Of a stretch of DNA of 50,035 nt, positions 6,858 through 15,890 are shown piece by piece. The notes under the pieces are model-generated. The model saw nothing but the letters and a program-made list of their open reading frames with translations, made no database searches and was not told where the DNA came from. Origin of the DNA: Clostridium sp. 28_12 (GTDB lineage: Bacteria > Bacillota > Clostridia > TANB77 > CAG-508). Position 1 is the first letter of the stretch. Every line of letters starts with the position of its first letter. The stretch is taken from the NCBI GenBank assembly GCA_001916055.1, contig MNRR01000022.1, positions 1 to 50,035 of the forward strand, written 5' to 3'. Both the position numbers and the translations under genes were made by a program.

Positions 6858-7562
6858 ATGAAAAATAAAGAAAAGAACTTAATAATAATATTAGGAGTTT
6901 TATGCATAACATTAGTAGTAATTGCAGTAGTAATAGTTGCAAAAGTTTATCAAAATAAAATAGAAAGTAATAAACAAGCAGAATCTATAAAAGAGCAAGT
7001 ATCAGCAATAACAACTGATAATGAAAAAAACACAACAAGACCAATTAATACAAATACGACCACGACTAATACAAATACAACAAATAGTAATACAACATCA
7101 ACAAACACTAACACAACATTTCAAAATACAACAAAAGAAAATACAACAACAAGTAGCGATACAACTTCTAGTAGCTCAAATGCAATAACATCAAGTGAAA
7201 CAGAAGATAGTGAAATTATAGGAAAATGGAACACACAAAAAGTTTCAGACCTAAAAGCAAATGAAACATATGATAACCTAAAAGATTTATATGGAAGTTC
7301 ATATTTGGAATTTGGAAGTTATTTACAACTTAATGATGATGGAACATTTGTTGATGCGATAAATCCAGTAACTGATGGTTCAACTTCAACAGAAGGAAAG
7401 TACAAAATATTAAGAAGTTATAATAAACTTGGAGATTGTTATGTTGAATTAACATATTCAGATGGTAGAACAGAAATGCTTCAAAGAGTATATTACGATA
7501 ATACGGAAACACCATACTTGACATTTAATTCAGGTGATTTAAGCTATATACTAAAAAAATAA
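6858..7562 (+). CDS. Membrane-anchored protein with Thr/Asn linker and lipocalin-like end
   Basis: 234 residues. There is an N-terminal uncleaved signal-anchor (residues 8-28, LIIILGVLCITLVVIAVVIV). A linker of about 70 residues follows, dominated by Thr, Asn and Ser (repeated NTTTTNTN-like units). A C-terminal domain begins IIGKWNTQKVSD and contains LQLNDDGTFVDA, the pattern of small extracellular lipocalin-like beta-barrel domains in Clostridia (DUF5640-like). The anchor and linker imply display outside the membrane, reaching into the cell wall. Function unknown. It is co-oriented with the upstream HAD gene (13 bp) and the downstream deacetylase. Confidence 0.65.
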   Translation: MKNKEKNLIIILGVLCITLVVIAVVIVAKVYQNKIESNKQAESIKEQVSAITTDNEKNTTRPINTNTTTTNTNTTNSNTTSTNTNTTFQNTTKENTTTSSDTTSSSSNAITSSETEDSEIIGKWNTQKVSDLKANETYDNLKDLYGSSYLEFGSYLQLNDDGTFVDAINPVTDGSTSTEGKYKILRSYNKLGDCYVELTYSDGRTEMLQRVYYDNTETPYLTFNSGDLSYILKK

Positions 7563-7570
7563 ATTCTAAA

Positions 7571-7599
7571 CCTATTTTAAAAACATATATTAAAATAGG
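7571..7599 (+). promoter_or_regulatory. Hairpin overlapping the deacetylase ribosome-binding site
   Basis: 10-bp perfect stem CCTATTTTAA (7571-7580) with TTAAAATAGG (7590-7599). The 3' arm contains the AGG of the only ribosome-binding site before ATG 7608. No T-run follows, so it is not a standard terminator and could limit translation. Confidence 0.45.
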
Positions 7600-7607
7600 T
7601 GATATAA

Positions 7608-8396
7608 ATGAATAAAAATTTGAAAATTAAACTATTATGTTTGCTAATAATAGTAATCATATGTATAACGATAGTAATTATTATTAAACTAAATAATTCT
7701 AAAACATGTGCAGTAGAACTATCAAAGAATAGTTCGCTATCAACAGAAATGATAGAAAAAATAGCTAAAATAACTAAAAGTGAAGAAAAAGTAGCATATT
7801 TAACATTTGACGATGGTCCAACAACTTCAGTAACTCCAAAAATTCTAGATATATTAAAAGAAGAAGAGGTAAAAGCTACATTTTTTGTAATAGGTAAATA
7901 TGTTGATAGGCATCCAGAGATTGTAAAAAGAGAATATGAAGAAGGACATTACATAGCAAATCATGGATATGATCATAATAATTCTGTTTTATATAAAAGT
8001 AATGAAAGCTTTAGAAATGAAGTGGAAAAAACTGATGCTGCAATAGGAAAAGCAATAGGAATTGATAATTATTGTTCACATATTTTTAGATTTCCGAATG
8101 GATTTATGTCTCCTTCTAATAAGGCAAGAAAAAAGGAAGTTTTAAAAGTTTTGGAAGAAATGCAATATACATATGTTGATTGGAATTGCTTAAATAATGA
8201 CTCTGTAAAAAAATATTCAAAACAAGAATTATTAAATAATTTGAAGAAAACATCAAGAAATAAAGGTTCATTAGTAGTTTTAATGCATGATACTAAAGAT
8301 GTAAGCGATTCTTCTACAATTTTAAGAGAATCAATAGAATATTTAAAATCAGAAGGATATGAATTTAAAAATTTTTATAACTTATTAGAAGATTAA
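7608..8396 (+). CDS. Polysaccharide deacetylase (NodB domain), membrane-anchored
   Basis: 262 residues. An N-terminal transmembrane anchor (about 5-28) is followed by a NodB carbohydrate-esterase 4 domain. Motif 1 LTFDDGP and motif 2 HGYDHNN (normally HSxxHP) supply the metal-binding Asp and His residues. FRFPNGF fits motif 3 (RxPxG) and VVLMHD fits motif 5. Such enzymes remove N-acetyl groups from peptidoglycan or other surface glycans, in the manner of PgdA. The exact substrate is not readable. Its translation start lies under a hairpin. It follows the anchored lipocalin-like protein, and a bidirectional terminator ends the unit. Confidence 0.88.
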   Translation: MNKNLKIKLLCLLIIVIICITIVIIIKLNNSKTCAVELSKNSSLSTEMIEKIAKITKSEEKVAYLTFDDGPTTSVTPKILDILKEEEVKATFFVIGKYVDRHPEIVKREYEEGHYIANHGYDHNNSVLYKSNESFRNEVEKTDAAIGKAIGIDNYCSHIFRFPNGFMSPSNKARKKEVLKVLEEMQYTYVDWNCLNNDSVKKYSKQELLNNLKKTSRNKGSLVVLMHDTKDVSDSSTILRESIEYLKSEGYEFKNFYNLLED

Positions 8397-8406
8397 TAAA
8401 AATGAT

Positions 8407-8438
8407 AAAACAGTGACTAATTTAGAGTCACTGTTTTT
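8407..8438. terminator. Shared terminator between convergent genes
   Basis: 12-bp perfect stem AAAACAGTGACT (8407-8418) with AGTCACTGTTTT (8426-8437). It overlaps the stop codon of the minus-strand RluA-type gene. Confidence 0.85.
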
Positions 8439-9271
8439 CCATTTAAATAATTTAAAATACCACTATCTGTTTTAAAATTAAAAGTTAATTTATATGCAGT
8501 AAGTTGTTGATACTTAAAGCCAAATTGCTTATTAATAGAATTGATACCATATTTGCCATCACCAATAATTGGATGACCAATATGGGCTAAATGAGCTCTA
8601 ATTTGATGTGTTTTTCCAGTTTCTATTTCAATTTCTAATAAACAGGAATTGTTTTTGTATTCTTTAAGTACAGTATATGAAGTAATAATTTTGCTATATC
8701 CTGTTTTAAAATCATCTGAAATATAGACAAGAGATTTTTTTGTATCTTTAAATAAATATGCTTCTAGTCTGGCTTTTTTTATTTTAGGTATTCCATATAC
8801 TAGAGCTAAATACTTTTTTTGAATTTCGTGATTTTTAAATTTATCAAATAAAATATTTAAAACTTGTTCGTTTTTGGCAAATAAAACAAGACCATTAGTA
8901 TTTCTATCTAATCTGTGACATGGCATTGGTAGAAAGGCATTATTAGCAAATTTATTATGAACAATTGTAGTAAGACTATTATCACCAGTAACTTCCAAAG
9001 CGGCAGGCTTATTTATAATCAATATATTATCATCTTCAAATACAATATTTAAAGTTTGTTCAGGACAAAGAAATGAATCAGAAATAAACACCTGAATTTC
9101 ATTTCCATCATATATGTTACAATCCTTATTTATTCTTTTACCATCAATTTTTATATCTTTTTGACGCAAAGCTTTGTACAGCATATTTGGAGAAAGTTTT
9201 GGGAAACTATCTAATATGAACTTAGTTAATTTTTTGTTATCATATTTTTGTGGTACTATTAATTTTTTCAT
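8417..9271 (-). CDS. RluA-family 23S rRNA pseudouridine synthase
   Basis: 284 residues. The N-terminal S4-like RNA-binding domain (FPKLSPNMLYKALRQKDIKI...) precedes a catalytic domain with the RluA motif HRLDRNTNGLVLFAKN; the Asp in HRLDR is the nucleophile. The end has GKTHQIRAHLAHIGHPIIGD, also typical. It isomerises uridines in rRNA; RluD/RluC-type sites are likely, but the exact target is not readable. The frame is open further upstream, but the extra 51 residues are low-complexity Phe/Leu sequence. ATG 9271 (MKKLIVPQ) follows AAAGAGG, so it is the start. A second paralogue lies at 17311. Confidence 0.9.
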   Translation of the reverse strand: MKKLIVPQKYDNKKLTKFILDSFPKLSPNMLYKALRQKDIKIDGKRINKDCNIYDGNEIQVFISDSFLCPEQTLNIVFEDDNILIINKPAALEVTGDNSLTTIVHNKFANNAFLPMPCHRLDRNTNGLVLFAKNEQVLNILFDKFKNHEIQKKYLALVYGIPKIKKARLEAYLFKDTKKSLVYISDDFKTGYSKIITSYTVLKEYKNNSCLLEIEIETGKTHQIRAHLAHIGHPIIGDGKYGINSINKQFGFKYQQLTAYKLTFNFKTDSGILNYLNGKTVTLN

Positions 9272-9461
9272 AATCAAAACCTCTTTTATAATATATTTAA
9301 GAATATCATATTTTGCAAGATTCTTCAATGAAAAATACAGAAAAAAAGAGAAAAAATGAATAAAAAGAAGTAAAAAAGAGAAAAATATGTATGAATAACC
9401 TGTAAAAAAAGACTGAAAAAGCATAAATAGGGTTAAAAAGAGCTAAGCAAGGATACAGAAT

Positions 9462-9490
9462 TTGCAAAAATATAATTATTATGGTATAAT
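9462..9490 (+). promoter_or_regulatory. Sigma-A promoter for the M23 peptidase
   Basis: TTGCAA (9462-9467), 17 bp, TATAAT (9485-9490), about 25 bp before the start codon. Confidence 0.8.
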
Positions 9491-9514
9491 AGTACTTGTC
9501 GCGTAAAAAGGAGA

Positions 9515-10609
9515 GTGTATATTATTTTTAAAAAAGCAGTAAAATATTATACTAAAGAAAGTTGCAAACTTTTTAGCATAATGGCATTGGCATTAGGGTT
9601 AATAATAGCGATAATTTTATTAAAATATAAACCAACTTATAAAGTAACTGTAAAAGGACAAGAAATCGGTTACGTAGATAGTGAACAAAATCTGGAAGAT
9701 AGAATACAAAGCGAAATAATAGAAATGCAAGGAAAGAATATAGATTTTGTTTCATTAGATAATATGCCAAGTTATGAATTTAAATTAGTAAGCAGAAGTA
9801 GAAGATGTAATGAAGATGAGATAATGGTTGCATTAAAAGAAAATGCAAGAATAATGTATAAATATTATGCAGTTATCTTAAATCAAGAAACAGTAGGATT
9901 AGTAGATAATTTGGAAGAAGCAGAACAAGCAATAAACCAAATTAAAGAAGAGCATAAAGAAGATACAGTAGAATTAGAATTAAGTGTAACAGAAAATTAT
10001 ACAGAAAATATTAATGAAATAAGTATGGAAGCAGTACAAGTTGCACAAGCTCAAGTTGAAGAAAAAGTTTCAGCACTTATAGCAGAAGATCAGGCTAAGA
10101 AACAAGCTGAGGAACAAGCAAAAAAACAAGCTGAGGAACAAGCAAAAAAAGAGGCAGAGAAACAAGCAAGAGAAGAAGCAGCAAAAAAGGCAGAAGAAGA
10201 AAATAGTAAAACACCAGTTGTAAGTGGAGTTCTTCTTGCTGTAACACCTGTAAGTGGAAGTATAACATCCAGATTTGGAGCAGTAAGCAGTATTAGATCA
10301 GGTGCGCATACTGGAACAGATATAGCTGCACCAAGTGGAACACCAATAAAAGCGGTTGCATCAGGAACTGTAACATTTGCTGCAAGAAGTGGCTCATATG
10401 GGAACTTAATAAAAATTTCACACGAAAATGGAGTAGAAACTTGGTATGGACATTGTAGTGAATTATATGCTACAGAAGGACAACAGGTAGAGGCAGGCGA
10501 AGTAATTGCAGCCGTTGGTTCAACAGGAAATTCAACTGGCCCACATTTACATTTAGAAATAAGAGTAAATGGAACAGCAGTAAATCCTCAAACATATTTG
10601 TATAAATAA
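9515..10609 (+). CDS. M23 (LytM) peptidase with membrane anchor and coiled coil
   Basis: 364 residues. Transmembrane anchor near 20-40; an extracellular region of about 140 residues; an Ala/Lys/Glu/Gln coiled coil (about 190-230) built of repeated KKQAEEQA units; then a LytM/M23 domain (about 245-364). The zinc ligands are in the HTGTDIAAP segment and in HLHLEI. It probably cuts peptidoglycan cross-bridges or, in anchored form, acts in division or sporulation (SpoIIQ-like builds exist). The GTG start at 9515 lies only about two bases after AAGGAGA. The next ATG would remove the anchor's first residues, so initiation is uncertain. It has its own promoter and a strong terminator. Confidence 0.88.
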   Translation: MYIIFKKAVKYYTKESCKLFSIMALALGLIIAIILLKYKPTYKVTVKGQEIGYVDSEQNLEDRIQSEIIEMQGKNIDFVSLDNMPSYEFKLVSRSRRCNEDEIMVALKENARIMYKYYAVILNQETVGLVDNLEEAEQAINQIKEEHKEDTVELELSVTENYTENINEISMEAVQVAQAQVEEKVSALIAEDQAKKQAEEQAKKQAEEQAKKEAEKQAREEAAKKAEEENSKTPVVSGVLLAVTPVSGSITSRFGAVSSIRSGAHTGTDIAAPSGTPIKAVASGTVTFAARSGSYGNLIKISHENGVETWYGHCSELYATEGQQVEAGEVIAAVGSTGNSTGPHLHLEIRVNGTAVNPQTYLYK

Positions 10610-10612
10610 AAC

Positions 10613-10647
10613 AAAGGTGTAAAACTCTTAAGAGAGATTACACCTTT
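10613..10647. terminator. Bidirectional terminator between M23 gene and glmS
   Basis: Stem AAAGGTGTAA (10613-10622) with TTACACCTTT (10638-10647), and an inner palindrome CTCTTAAGAG in the loop region. T-rich on both strands. Confidence 0.85.
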
Positions 10648-10654
10648 TTGTTTT

Positions 10655-12496
10655 TTATTCAACAGTTACAGATTTGGCAAGATTTCTTGGTTTATCAACA
10701 TCTAATCCTTTGGCTTTTGAAATATAGTAAGAAAGTAATTGTAAAGGAACAATTGCTAGAATAGGTGATAACAATGTATCTGTATCAGGAACTGTTATAA
10801 TAGTTTCAAAATTATTAGCTGGTAAATTTTGATTAGTAACTACTAATGTTTTTGCACCACGTGTAATAACTTCTTGAAGATTACTAATAGACTTTTCAAC
10901 TAATAATTTATCAGTCATAATACCGATAACTGTTATTCCATTTTCAATTAAAGCTATTGGACCATGTTTTAATTCACCAGCAGCATAAGCTTCTGAATGA
11001 ATATAAGAAATTTCTTTCAATTTTAAAGAACCTTCTAAGGCAGTATTATAATCAGCACCTCTACCTAAGAAAAATATATCTTTTTCTTGATAAATTTTAT
11101 TTGCAAAAGTTTTAATTCTATCAGAACATTTTAACGCTTCATCAATTTTAGCTGGAAGAGCTAAAATTTCTTTTTTAATATTTTGCAACTGAAGAATAGG
11201 AGTAGTACCTAGAATTTCTGCAAAATATACTGCTAAAATATCTAATAATACAACTTGTGATGTATATGCTTTTGTTGATGCAACAGCAATTTCTGGACCA
11301 GCATGTGTATATATACAATAATCTGCTTCTCTTGTAATAGAGCTTCCAATAACATTAGAAATTGCAAGAGTAGTTGCTCCTTTTGATTTTGCAAGTTTTA
11401 AAGCTGCAATTGTATCTGCAGTTTCACCTGATTGCGAAATATAAATACATAAAGTATTTTTATCAATAATAGGATTTCTGTATCTAAATTCTGATGCAAT
11501 ATCAACAGTTACAGGAATATTACATAATTTTTCAATAGCAGATTTTCCAGAAAGTCCTGCATGCATTGCTGTACCACATGCTACAATATACATTTTATTT
11601 ATAGTTAATAGAAATTCTTTAGTAAATTTCAAATCTTCAAAATTGCAATGTTCATTTTCTGGTAGACGAGAGCCTATTGTTTCTCTAACTGCATTAGGTT
11701 GCTCAAAAATTTCTTTTAACATATAATCTTCATATCCATTTTTGTCAGCACTATTTATATCCCAGTCAATACTTTTTATAGGTTTAACAATTTTGTTTAA
11801 ATTTATGTCGTAAAATTCAACATTATCTCTAGAAAGTACGGCAAATTCATAATCATTTAATAAGTAAAAATCTTTTGTATAAGATAAAATAGTAGGGATA
11901 TCAGAAGAAACATAATTTTCTCCATCTCCTTTACCTATAACCAAAGGGCTATCTTTTCTTATTACAATCATATTATCAGGCATAAATTTTGAAATTACTT
12001 GAAGAGCAAAGCTTCCCTTAAGGTCCATACATGTTTTTTGAACCGCACGTAAAACTTTTTGATTATCATTTTGCTCATCTTTTGAATAATAGTAATGAAT
12101 AAGATTAGGTATAAGTTCTGAATCTGTTTGAGAACGGAAAGTATAACCATTATCAGCCAAGAACTTTTTCAATTCATTATAATTTTCGATAATACCATTG
12201 TGAACAACTGCAAAACTATCACTATTATCTAAATGTGGATGAGCATTTTCTTTTGAAGGTTTTCCATGAGTTGCCCACCTAGTATGAGCAATACCAATAG
12301 TTCCTGTTAAATCATCAATTCCATCTAAATTATATAGATTTTTTACTCTTCCTTTATCTTTCATAATAGATAATCCATTTTTTTCAACAGTAGAAATTCC
12401 TGCTGAATCATATCCTCTGTATTCTAGTCTTAAAAGACCATTAAGTAATATAGGACTAGCTTTTTTATGTCCTATGTATCCAATAATTCCACACAT
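10655..12496 (-). CDS. glmS: Glutamine-fructose-6-phosphate aminotransferase (isomerizing)
   Basis: 613 residues, normal length. It makes glucosamine-6-phosphate from fructose-6-phosphate and glutamine, the first committed step toward peptidoglycan precursors. After Met removal, Cys2 (MCGIIGYIG) is the glutaminase nucleophile, and THGKPSKENAHPH is the class-II amidotransferase signature. Two SIS sugar-isomerase domains follow (SQSGETADT near 345-360; the second near 465-600). DVDKPRNLAKSVTVE is the typical GlmS C-terminus. Its mRNA carries a glmS ribozyme in the leader (12535-12687), so expression should fall when glucosamine-6-phosphate is abundant. ATG 12496 follows AAGGAGG. Confidence 0.97.
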   Translation of the reverse strand: MCGIIGYIGHKKASPILLNGLLRLEYRGYDSAGISTVEKNGLSIMKDKGRVKNLYNLDGIDDLTGTIGIAHTRWATHGKPSKENAHPHLDNSDSFAVVHNGIIENYNELKKFLADNGYTFRSQTDSELIPNLIHYYYSKDEQNDNQKVLRAVQKTCMDLKGSFALQVISKFMPDNMIVIRKDSPLVIGKGDGENYVSSDIPTILSYTKDFYLLNDYEFAVLSRDNVEFYDINLNKIVKPIKSIDWDINSADKNGYEDYMLKEIFEQPNAVRETIGSRLPENEHCNFEDLKFTKEFLLTINKMYIVACGTAMHAGLSGKSAIEKLCNIPVTVDIASEFRYRNPIIDKNTLCIYISQSGETADTIAALKLAKSKGATTLAISNVIGSSITREADYCIYTHAGPEIAVASTKAYTSQVVLLDILAVYFAEILGTTPILQLQNIKKEILALPAKIDEALKCSDRIKTFANKIYQEKDIFFLGRGADYNTALEGSLKLKEISYIHSEAYAAGELKHGPIALIENGITVIGIMTDKLLVEKSISNLQEVITRGAKTLVVTNQNLPANNFETIITVPDTDTLLSPILAIVPLQLLSYYISKAKGLDVDKPRNLAKSVTVE

Positions 12497-12534
12497 AAGT
12501 AGAACCTCCTTATAAATAAATTTTGTGGAATTGA

Positions 12535-12687
12535 AATATACATGCTTATATATTAATATCTGTTATAGCATTTCTGCTAATTTTTGTTTAATACTATGGA
12601 TTAAGCAATCCACTAGAGCATCCGCCGAATCTTTCGATAACTCTAGACCTCGTCAACACAAAATTAAAATTAATGTGTTCTGGCGCT
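12535..12687 (-). ncRNA. glmS ribozyme/riboswitch
   Basis: On the minus strand the leader opens with AAGCGCCAGAAC, the conserved cleavage region; cleavage is expected between A 12687 and G 12686. It continues with GACGAGG, GTTATCGAAAGATTCGGCGG and ATGC, all hallmark core elements. Supporting helices: CTAGAG/CTCTAG, TGGATT/AATCCA and TAGC/GCTA. The 3' part ends around GCATGTAT, as in known members. Glucosamine-6-phosphate acts as the cofactor for self-cleavage, which destabilises the glmS mRNA. The 3' limit is approximate. Confidence 0.95.
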
Positions 12688-12899
12688 TGAATATTTTTGG
12701 TATAATACTCCTTTCTATGAATTAGGTATATTTCAATTTACTTTAATATATTATAGCAAAATGTAAAAAGTTACAAGAGTTTTTTATAAGATTTTATTAT
12801 TCAATAGTTACAAGATAATGATTAGAACTATTGCAAAAATAGTAAAAATAGTTTATCATAATAGAGGATGAAAGAGAAAAAGATGAAAGGAGGAAAGAA

Positions 12900-14690
12900 A
12901 TGTTTAATATAGAAGAACAATTAAAAATGTTACCAGATAAACCAGGTGTATATATAATGCATGATGTTGATGATAAAATAATATATGTTGGAAAAGCTGT
13001 TAATTTAAAAAATAGAGTAAGGTCGTATTTTAGAAAAACAGATAAAACTGAAAGAATAAAAAGAATGGTATCATTAATAGACCATTTTGAATATATAGTT
13101 GTTGATAATGAAGCAGAAGCACTTATATTAGAATGTAATTTGATAAAGAAAAATAGACCTAAATTTAATGTATTATTAAAAGATGACAAAACATATCCAT
13201 ATATAAAAGTTGATGTAAAATCAGATTATCCTAATGTAGTAATAACAAGAAAAATTATAAATGATGGTTCGAAATATTTTGGACCATATGCAAATCCAGG
13301 TGCAGCAAAGGAAATGGTTGATTTCATAAAACAAAAATATAAAATTCGCCAATGTAGAAACTTTAGGTCTGAAACAAGAGCTTGTTTAAATTATCATATA
13401 AATAGGTGTTTAGGACCATGCATGGGATATATTTCAAAAGAAGATTATAGAAAACAAATTGATGAAATAATAGATATTTTAGATGGTAAAGTAGATAAAG
13501 TTTTAAAAGACTTAGAATATCAAATGTTAGAAGAATCTAAAAAGATGAACTTTGAAAAAGCTGCATATATTAGAGATAGAATGGTTGCAATACAAAGAGT
13601 AAATGAAAGGCAAAAAGTATCAAATATTTCTGAAAATAATATTGATGTAATAGGAATTGCAAAATCTGAAATTGAAGTATGTGTAGAAATATTTTTTGTA
13701 CGTGGAAGTAAAATGGTTGGCAGAGAGCACTATTTCTTTCCAGACTTAAAAGAAATGGAAGACAAAGAGATAATTTCTGGATTCATAAAGCAATATTATT
13801 TAGATAATCAAAATCTTCCTAATAAAATAATGGTAAGAGAAGAATTAGAAGATAAAGAGGCAATAGAGGAATGGTTAACTAAAGAAGCGGGAAGAAAAGT
13901 AGAAATTAAGTCTCCTAAAAAAGGCGAAAAATTGCGATTTGTTGAGATGGCAGATAACAATGCTAAAATAACATTAGATAATAAAGAAAGAGATAAGAGT
14001 GAAATTTTAGTAGAACTAAAAGAAGTACTTGGTTTAGACAAACTACCAAGAAAAATAGAAACATATGATATATCAAACATATCAGGAGAATACATAGTTG
14101 CAGGAATGTGTGTGATGGCAGATGGAGTAATAAAAAGAAATTTGTCAAGACGCTTTAAAATCAAAACTGTATATGGACAAGATGACCCTAGATGTATGGA
14201 AGAGGTAATAACACGTAGGTTGAAACATTCAATAGACAGTGATTCTAGCGGTTTTGGTAGGCTTCCAGATGCAATATTTGCTGATGGGGGAATTACACAA
14301 ATAAGAGCAACTAAAACAGCAATAGCTAAATATGAATTAAACATTCCCGTATTTGGCATGGTAAAAAATGATAAGCATCAAACAAGAGCATTAATGGATG
14401 AAAACAGAAATGAATTAGAGATATCAGAAAATCTAAAAAATTTAATAACAAAATTCCAAGATGAGGTGCATGATACCGCAATTTCTTATCATAGAAAATT
14501 AAGAGATAGTGATATTACAAAATCAGATTTGGACGAAATAGAAGGCATAGGAGAAGTCAAGAAAAAGGCGTTATTAAAGCATTTTGGAAGTGTTGAAAAA
14601 ATAAAAGAATCTAATTTAGAAGATTTAGCTAAAGTTAAAGGAATTAATGAAAGTTTTGCTAAAAAAATATTAGAAGAATTGAATAAATAG
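12900..14690 (+). CDS. uvrC: Excinuclease ABC subunit C
   Basis: 596 residues, normal length. With UvrA and UvrB it makes both incisions around bulky DNA lesions. The N-terminal GIY-YIG nuclease is clear (KPGVYIMHDVDDKIIYVGKA, residues 14-33). A UvrB-interacting UVR motif lies near 205-230 (MNFEKAAYIRDRM). The RNase H-like 5' nuclease domain holds the YDISNISGEY, IFADGG and HDTAISYHR motifs. Tandem helix-hairpin-helix elements end the protein (LDEIEGIGEVKKKALLKHFG...). ATG 12900 follows AAAGGAGG. It appears to be a single gene, divergent from glmS; no uvrA or uvrB is in the window. Confidence 0.97.
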   Translation: MFNIEEQLKMLPDKPGVYIMHDVDDKIIYVGKAVNLKNRVRSYFRKTDKTERIKRMVSLIDHFEYIVVDNEAEALILECNLIKKNRPKFNVLLKDDKTYPYIKVDVKSDYPNVVITRKIINDGSKYFGPYANPGAAKEMVDFIKQKYKIRQCRNFRSETRACLNYHINRCLGPCMGYISKEDYRKQIDEIIDILDGKVDKVLKDLEYQMLEESKKMNFEKAAYIRDRMVAIQRVNERQKVSNISENNIDVIGIAKSEIEVCVEIFFVRGSKMVGREHYFFPDLKEMEDKEIISGFIKQYYLDNQNLPNKIMVREELEDKEAIEEWLTKEAGRKVEIKSPKKGEKLRFVEMADNNAKITLDNKERDKSEILVELKEVLGLDKLPRKIETYDISNISGEYIVAGMCVMADGVIKRNLSRRFKIKTVYGQDDPRCMEEVITRRLKHSIDSDSSGFGRLPDAIFADGGITQIRATKTAIAKYELNIPVFGMVKNDKHQTRALMDENRNELEISENLKNLITKFQDEVHDTAISYHRKLRDSDITKSDLDEIEGIGEVKKKALLKHFGSVEKIKESNLEDLAKVKGINESFAKKILEELNK

Positions 14691-14789
14691 AAAAGTTTGT
14701 AGATTACTGCGATGAAAAATATCTTTTTTAAAGAATATATTTAAAATTCTCACATATATTATTACGGACAAGTATAAGGGGGGATTTAT

Positions 14790-14912
14790 ATGAAGTTTTT
14801 AAAAAAGCATAAAGTATTTTCTTTTGCAGTAATTTCTTTTTTTGTTCTTACAGGAGTTAATTTTTTTATGATCTATGAGATTGTAAAGATTGCTCAGTTC
14901 ATTAGAATTTAA
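14790..14912 (+). CDS. 40-residue single-pass membrane peptide
   Basis: A short frame starting MKFLKKHKVFSFAVISFF, with four basic residues before a transmembrane segment (about 10-30) and the end VKIAQFIRI. ATG 14790 follows AAGGGGGG with good spacing, which is the main reason to call it. It lies 54 bp upstream of the patatin-like gene on the same strand and may be its small partner or independently expressed. I cannot assign a family. Another small membrane peptide (49544) sits before cdaA in the same fashion. Confidence 0.6.
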   Translation: MKFLKKHKVFSFAVISFFVLTGVNFFMIYEIVKIAQFIRI

Positions 14913-14966
14913 AGAATATGAATACATACAAGCTAATCAATCATAAAATTATAAAGAGGAGGAATT

Positions 14967-15827
14967 ATGAGAGGTTTAGCATTGTCAGGAGGAGGAATAA
15001 AAGCGGCAGCACACATAGGTGCATTAAAAGCATTTGAAGAAGAGCATATAAAATTTGATTGTGTATCAGGTGCATCATCAGGAAGCATAATAGCAACAAT
15101 GTATGCATTAGGATATAGTAGTGATGAGATGTGGAAGATGTTTAAAAAATATTGTAAAAGAATAACATATGTAGAGTGGAAACAAATATTAAAAATGGTA
15201 GTTGGATTATTATTTACTAGAAGATTAATAATAGACGGATTAAATAGTGGAAAAGTTATAGAAAAAATTATAAAAGAAATATGTGAAGACAGTCAAATTA
15301 AAAATATAAATCAAATAAAAATGCCATTGATGATTTCAATGGTGGATTTGCAAAAAGGTACAGTATACATAGCATCATCTAAAGAGGTAAGAGCTAATTT
15401 ATTGGACAATACAAAATATGTTACAGATATACCAATATCAACGGCAGTAAGAGCTAGTTGCAGTTTTCCAGTAGTATTTTCACCATGTGAATATGATGGA
15501 ATACAATTAATAGATGGGGGCACAAGAGAAAATTTACCCTGGAAAGGTCTAAAAGACATTGGGGCAAATGAAGTATTTGGAGTTGCGTTTGATACAATTC
15601 TTGAAAAAAATCAATGCTGTAAAAACATTGTAGAAGTTGCTGCAAGAGCTATGGAATTGCAAGGAAGAGAACTATCAATGTATGAAAAAGTAGGGATAGA
15701 CCATTTAATAAATATTAATTTAAAAAAAGTTTCATTGCTTGATTTGAGTCAAATAAATCTGTTATATAAGATGGGATATGAGGAAACCAAAAAGCAATTG
15801 TTGAAAAAACTTGAAACACAAGTATAA
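14967..15827 (+). CDS. Patatin-like phospholipase
   Basis: 286 residues. It has all patatin landmarks: oxyanion-hole GGGIKAAAHIGAL at residues 8-20, nucleophile elbow GASSGS (GxSxG, Ser near 39), and the catalytic Asp motif LIDGGTRENLPW near 185. These enzymes hydrolyse acyl esters of membrane lipids (RssA/YlbK-like bacterial branch), using a Ser-Asp dyad. No signal peptide is visible, so it is cytoplasmic or membrane-peripheral. ATG 14967 follows AGAGGAGG. The -35 box of the next gene's promoter overlaps its last codons. Confidence 0.9.
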   Translation: MRGLALSGGGIKAAAHIGALKAFEEEHIKFDCVSGASSGSIIATMYALGYSSDEMWKMFKKYCKRITYVEWKQILKMVVGLLFTRRLIIDGLNSGKVIEKIIKEICEDSQIKNINQIKMPLMISMVDLQKGTVYIASSKEVRANLLDNTKYVTDIPISTAVRASCSFPVVFSPCEYDGIQLIDGGTRENLPWKGLKDIGANEVFGVAFDTILEKNQCCKNIVEVAARAMELQGRELSMYEKVGIDHLININLKKVSLLDLSQINLLYKMGYEETKKQLLKKLETQV

Positions 15828-15839
15828 ATGTGGTATAAT
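15811..15839 (+). promoter_or_regulatory. Sigma-A promoter of the second small-gene cassette
   Basis: TTGAAA (15811-15816), 17 bp, TATAAT (15834-15839), with AATGTGG directly before the -10. The -35 lies inside the 3' end of the patatin-like gene. Confidence 0.8.
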
Positions 15840-15890
15840 AATTATGTAACCATAAATAGTTTTTTGAAATTTCACAAGGAGGTATAAAGA

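Noticed and set aside
10090..10190. DNA-level tandem repeat in the M23 gene
   Set aside because: It is the coiled-coil coding region (KKQAEEQA units), explained by the protein.
13808..14359. 183-codon minus-strand frame inside uvrC
   Set aside because: Antisense shadow of uvrC; no start context and no recognisable protein.
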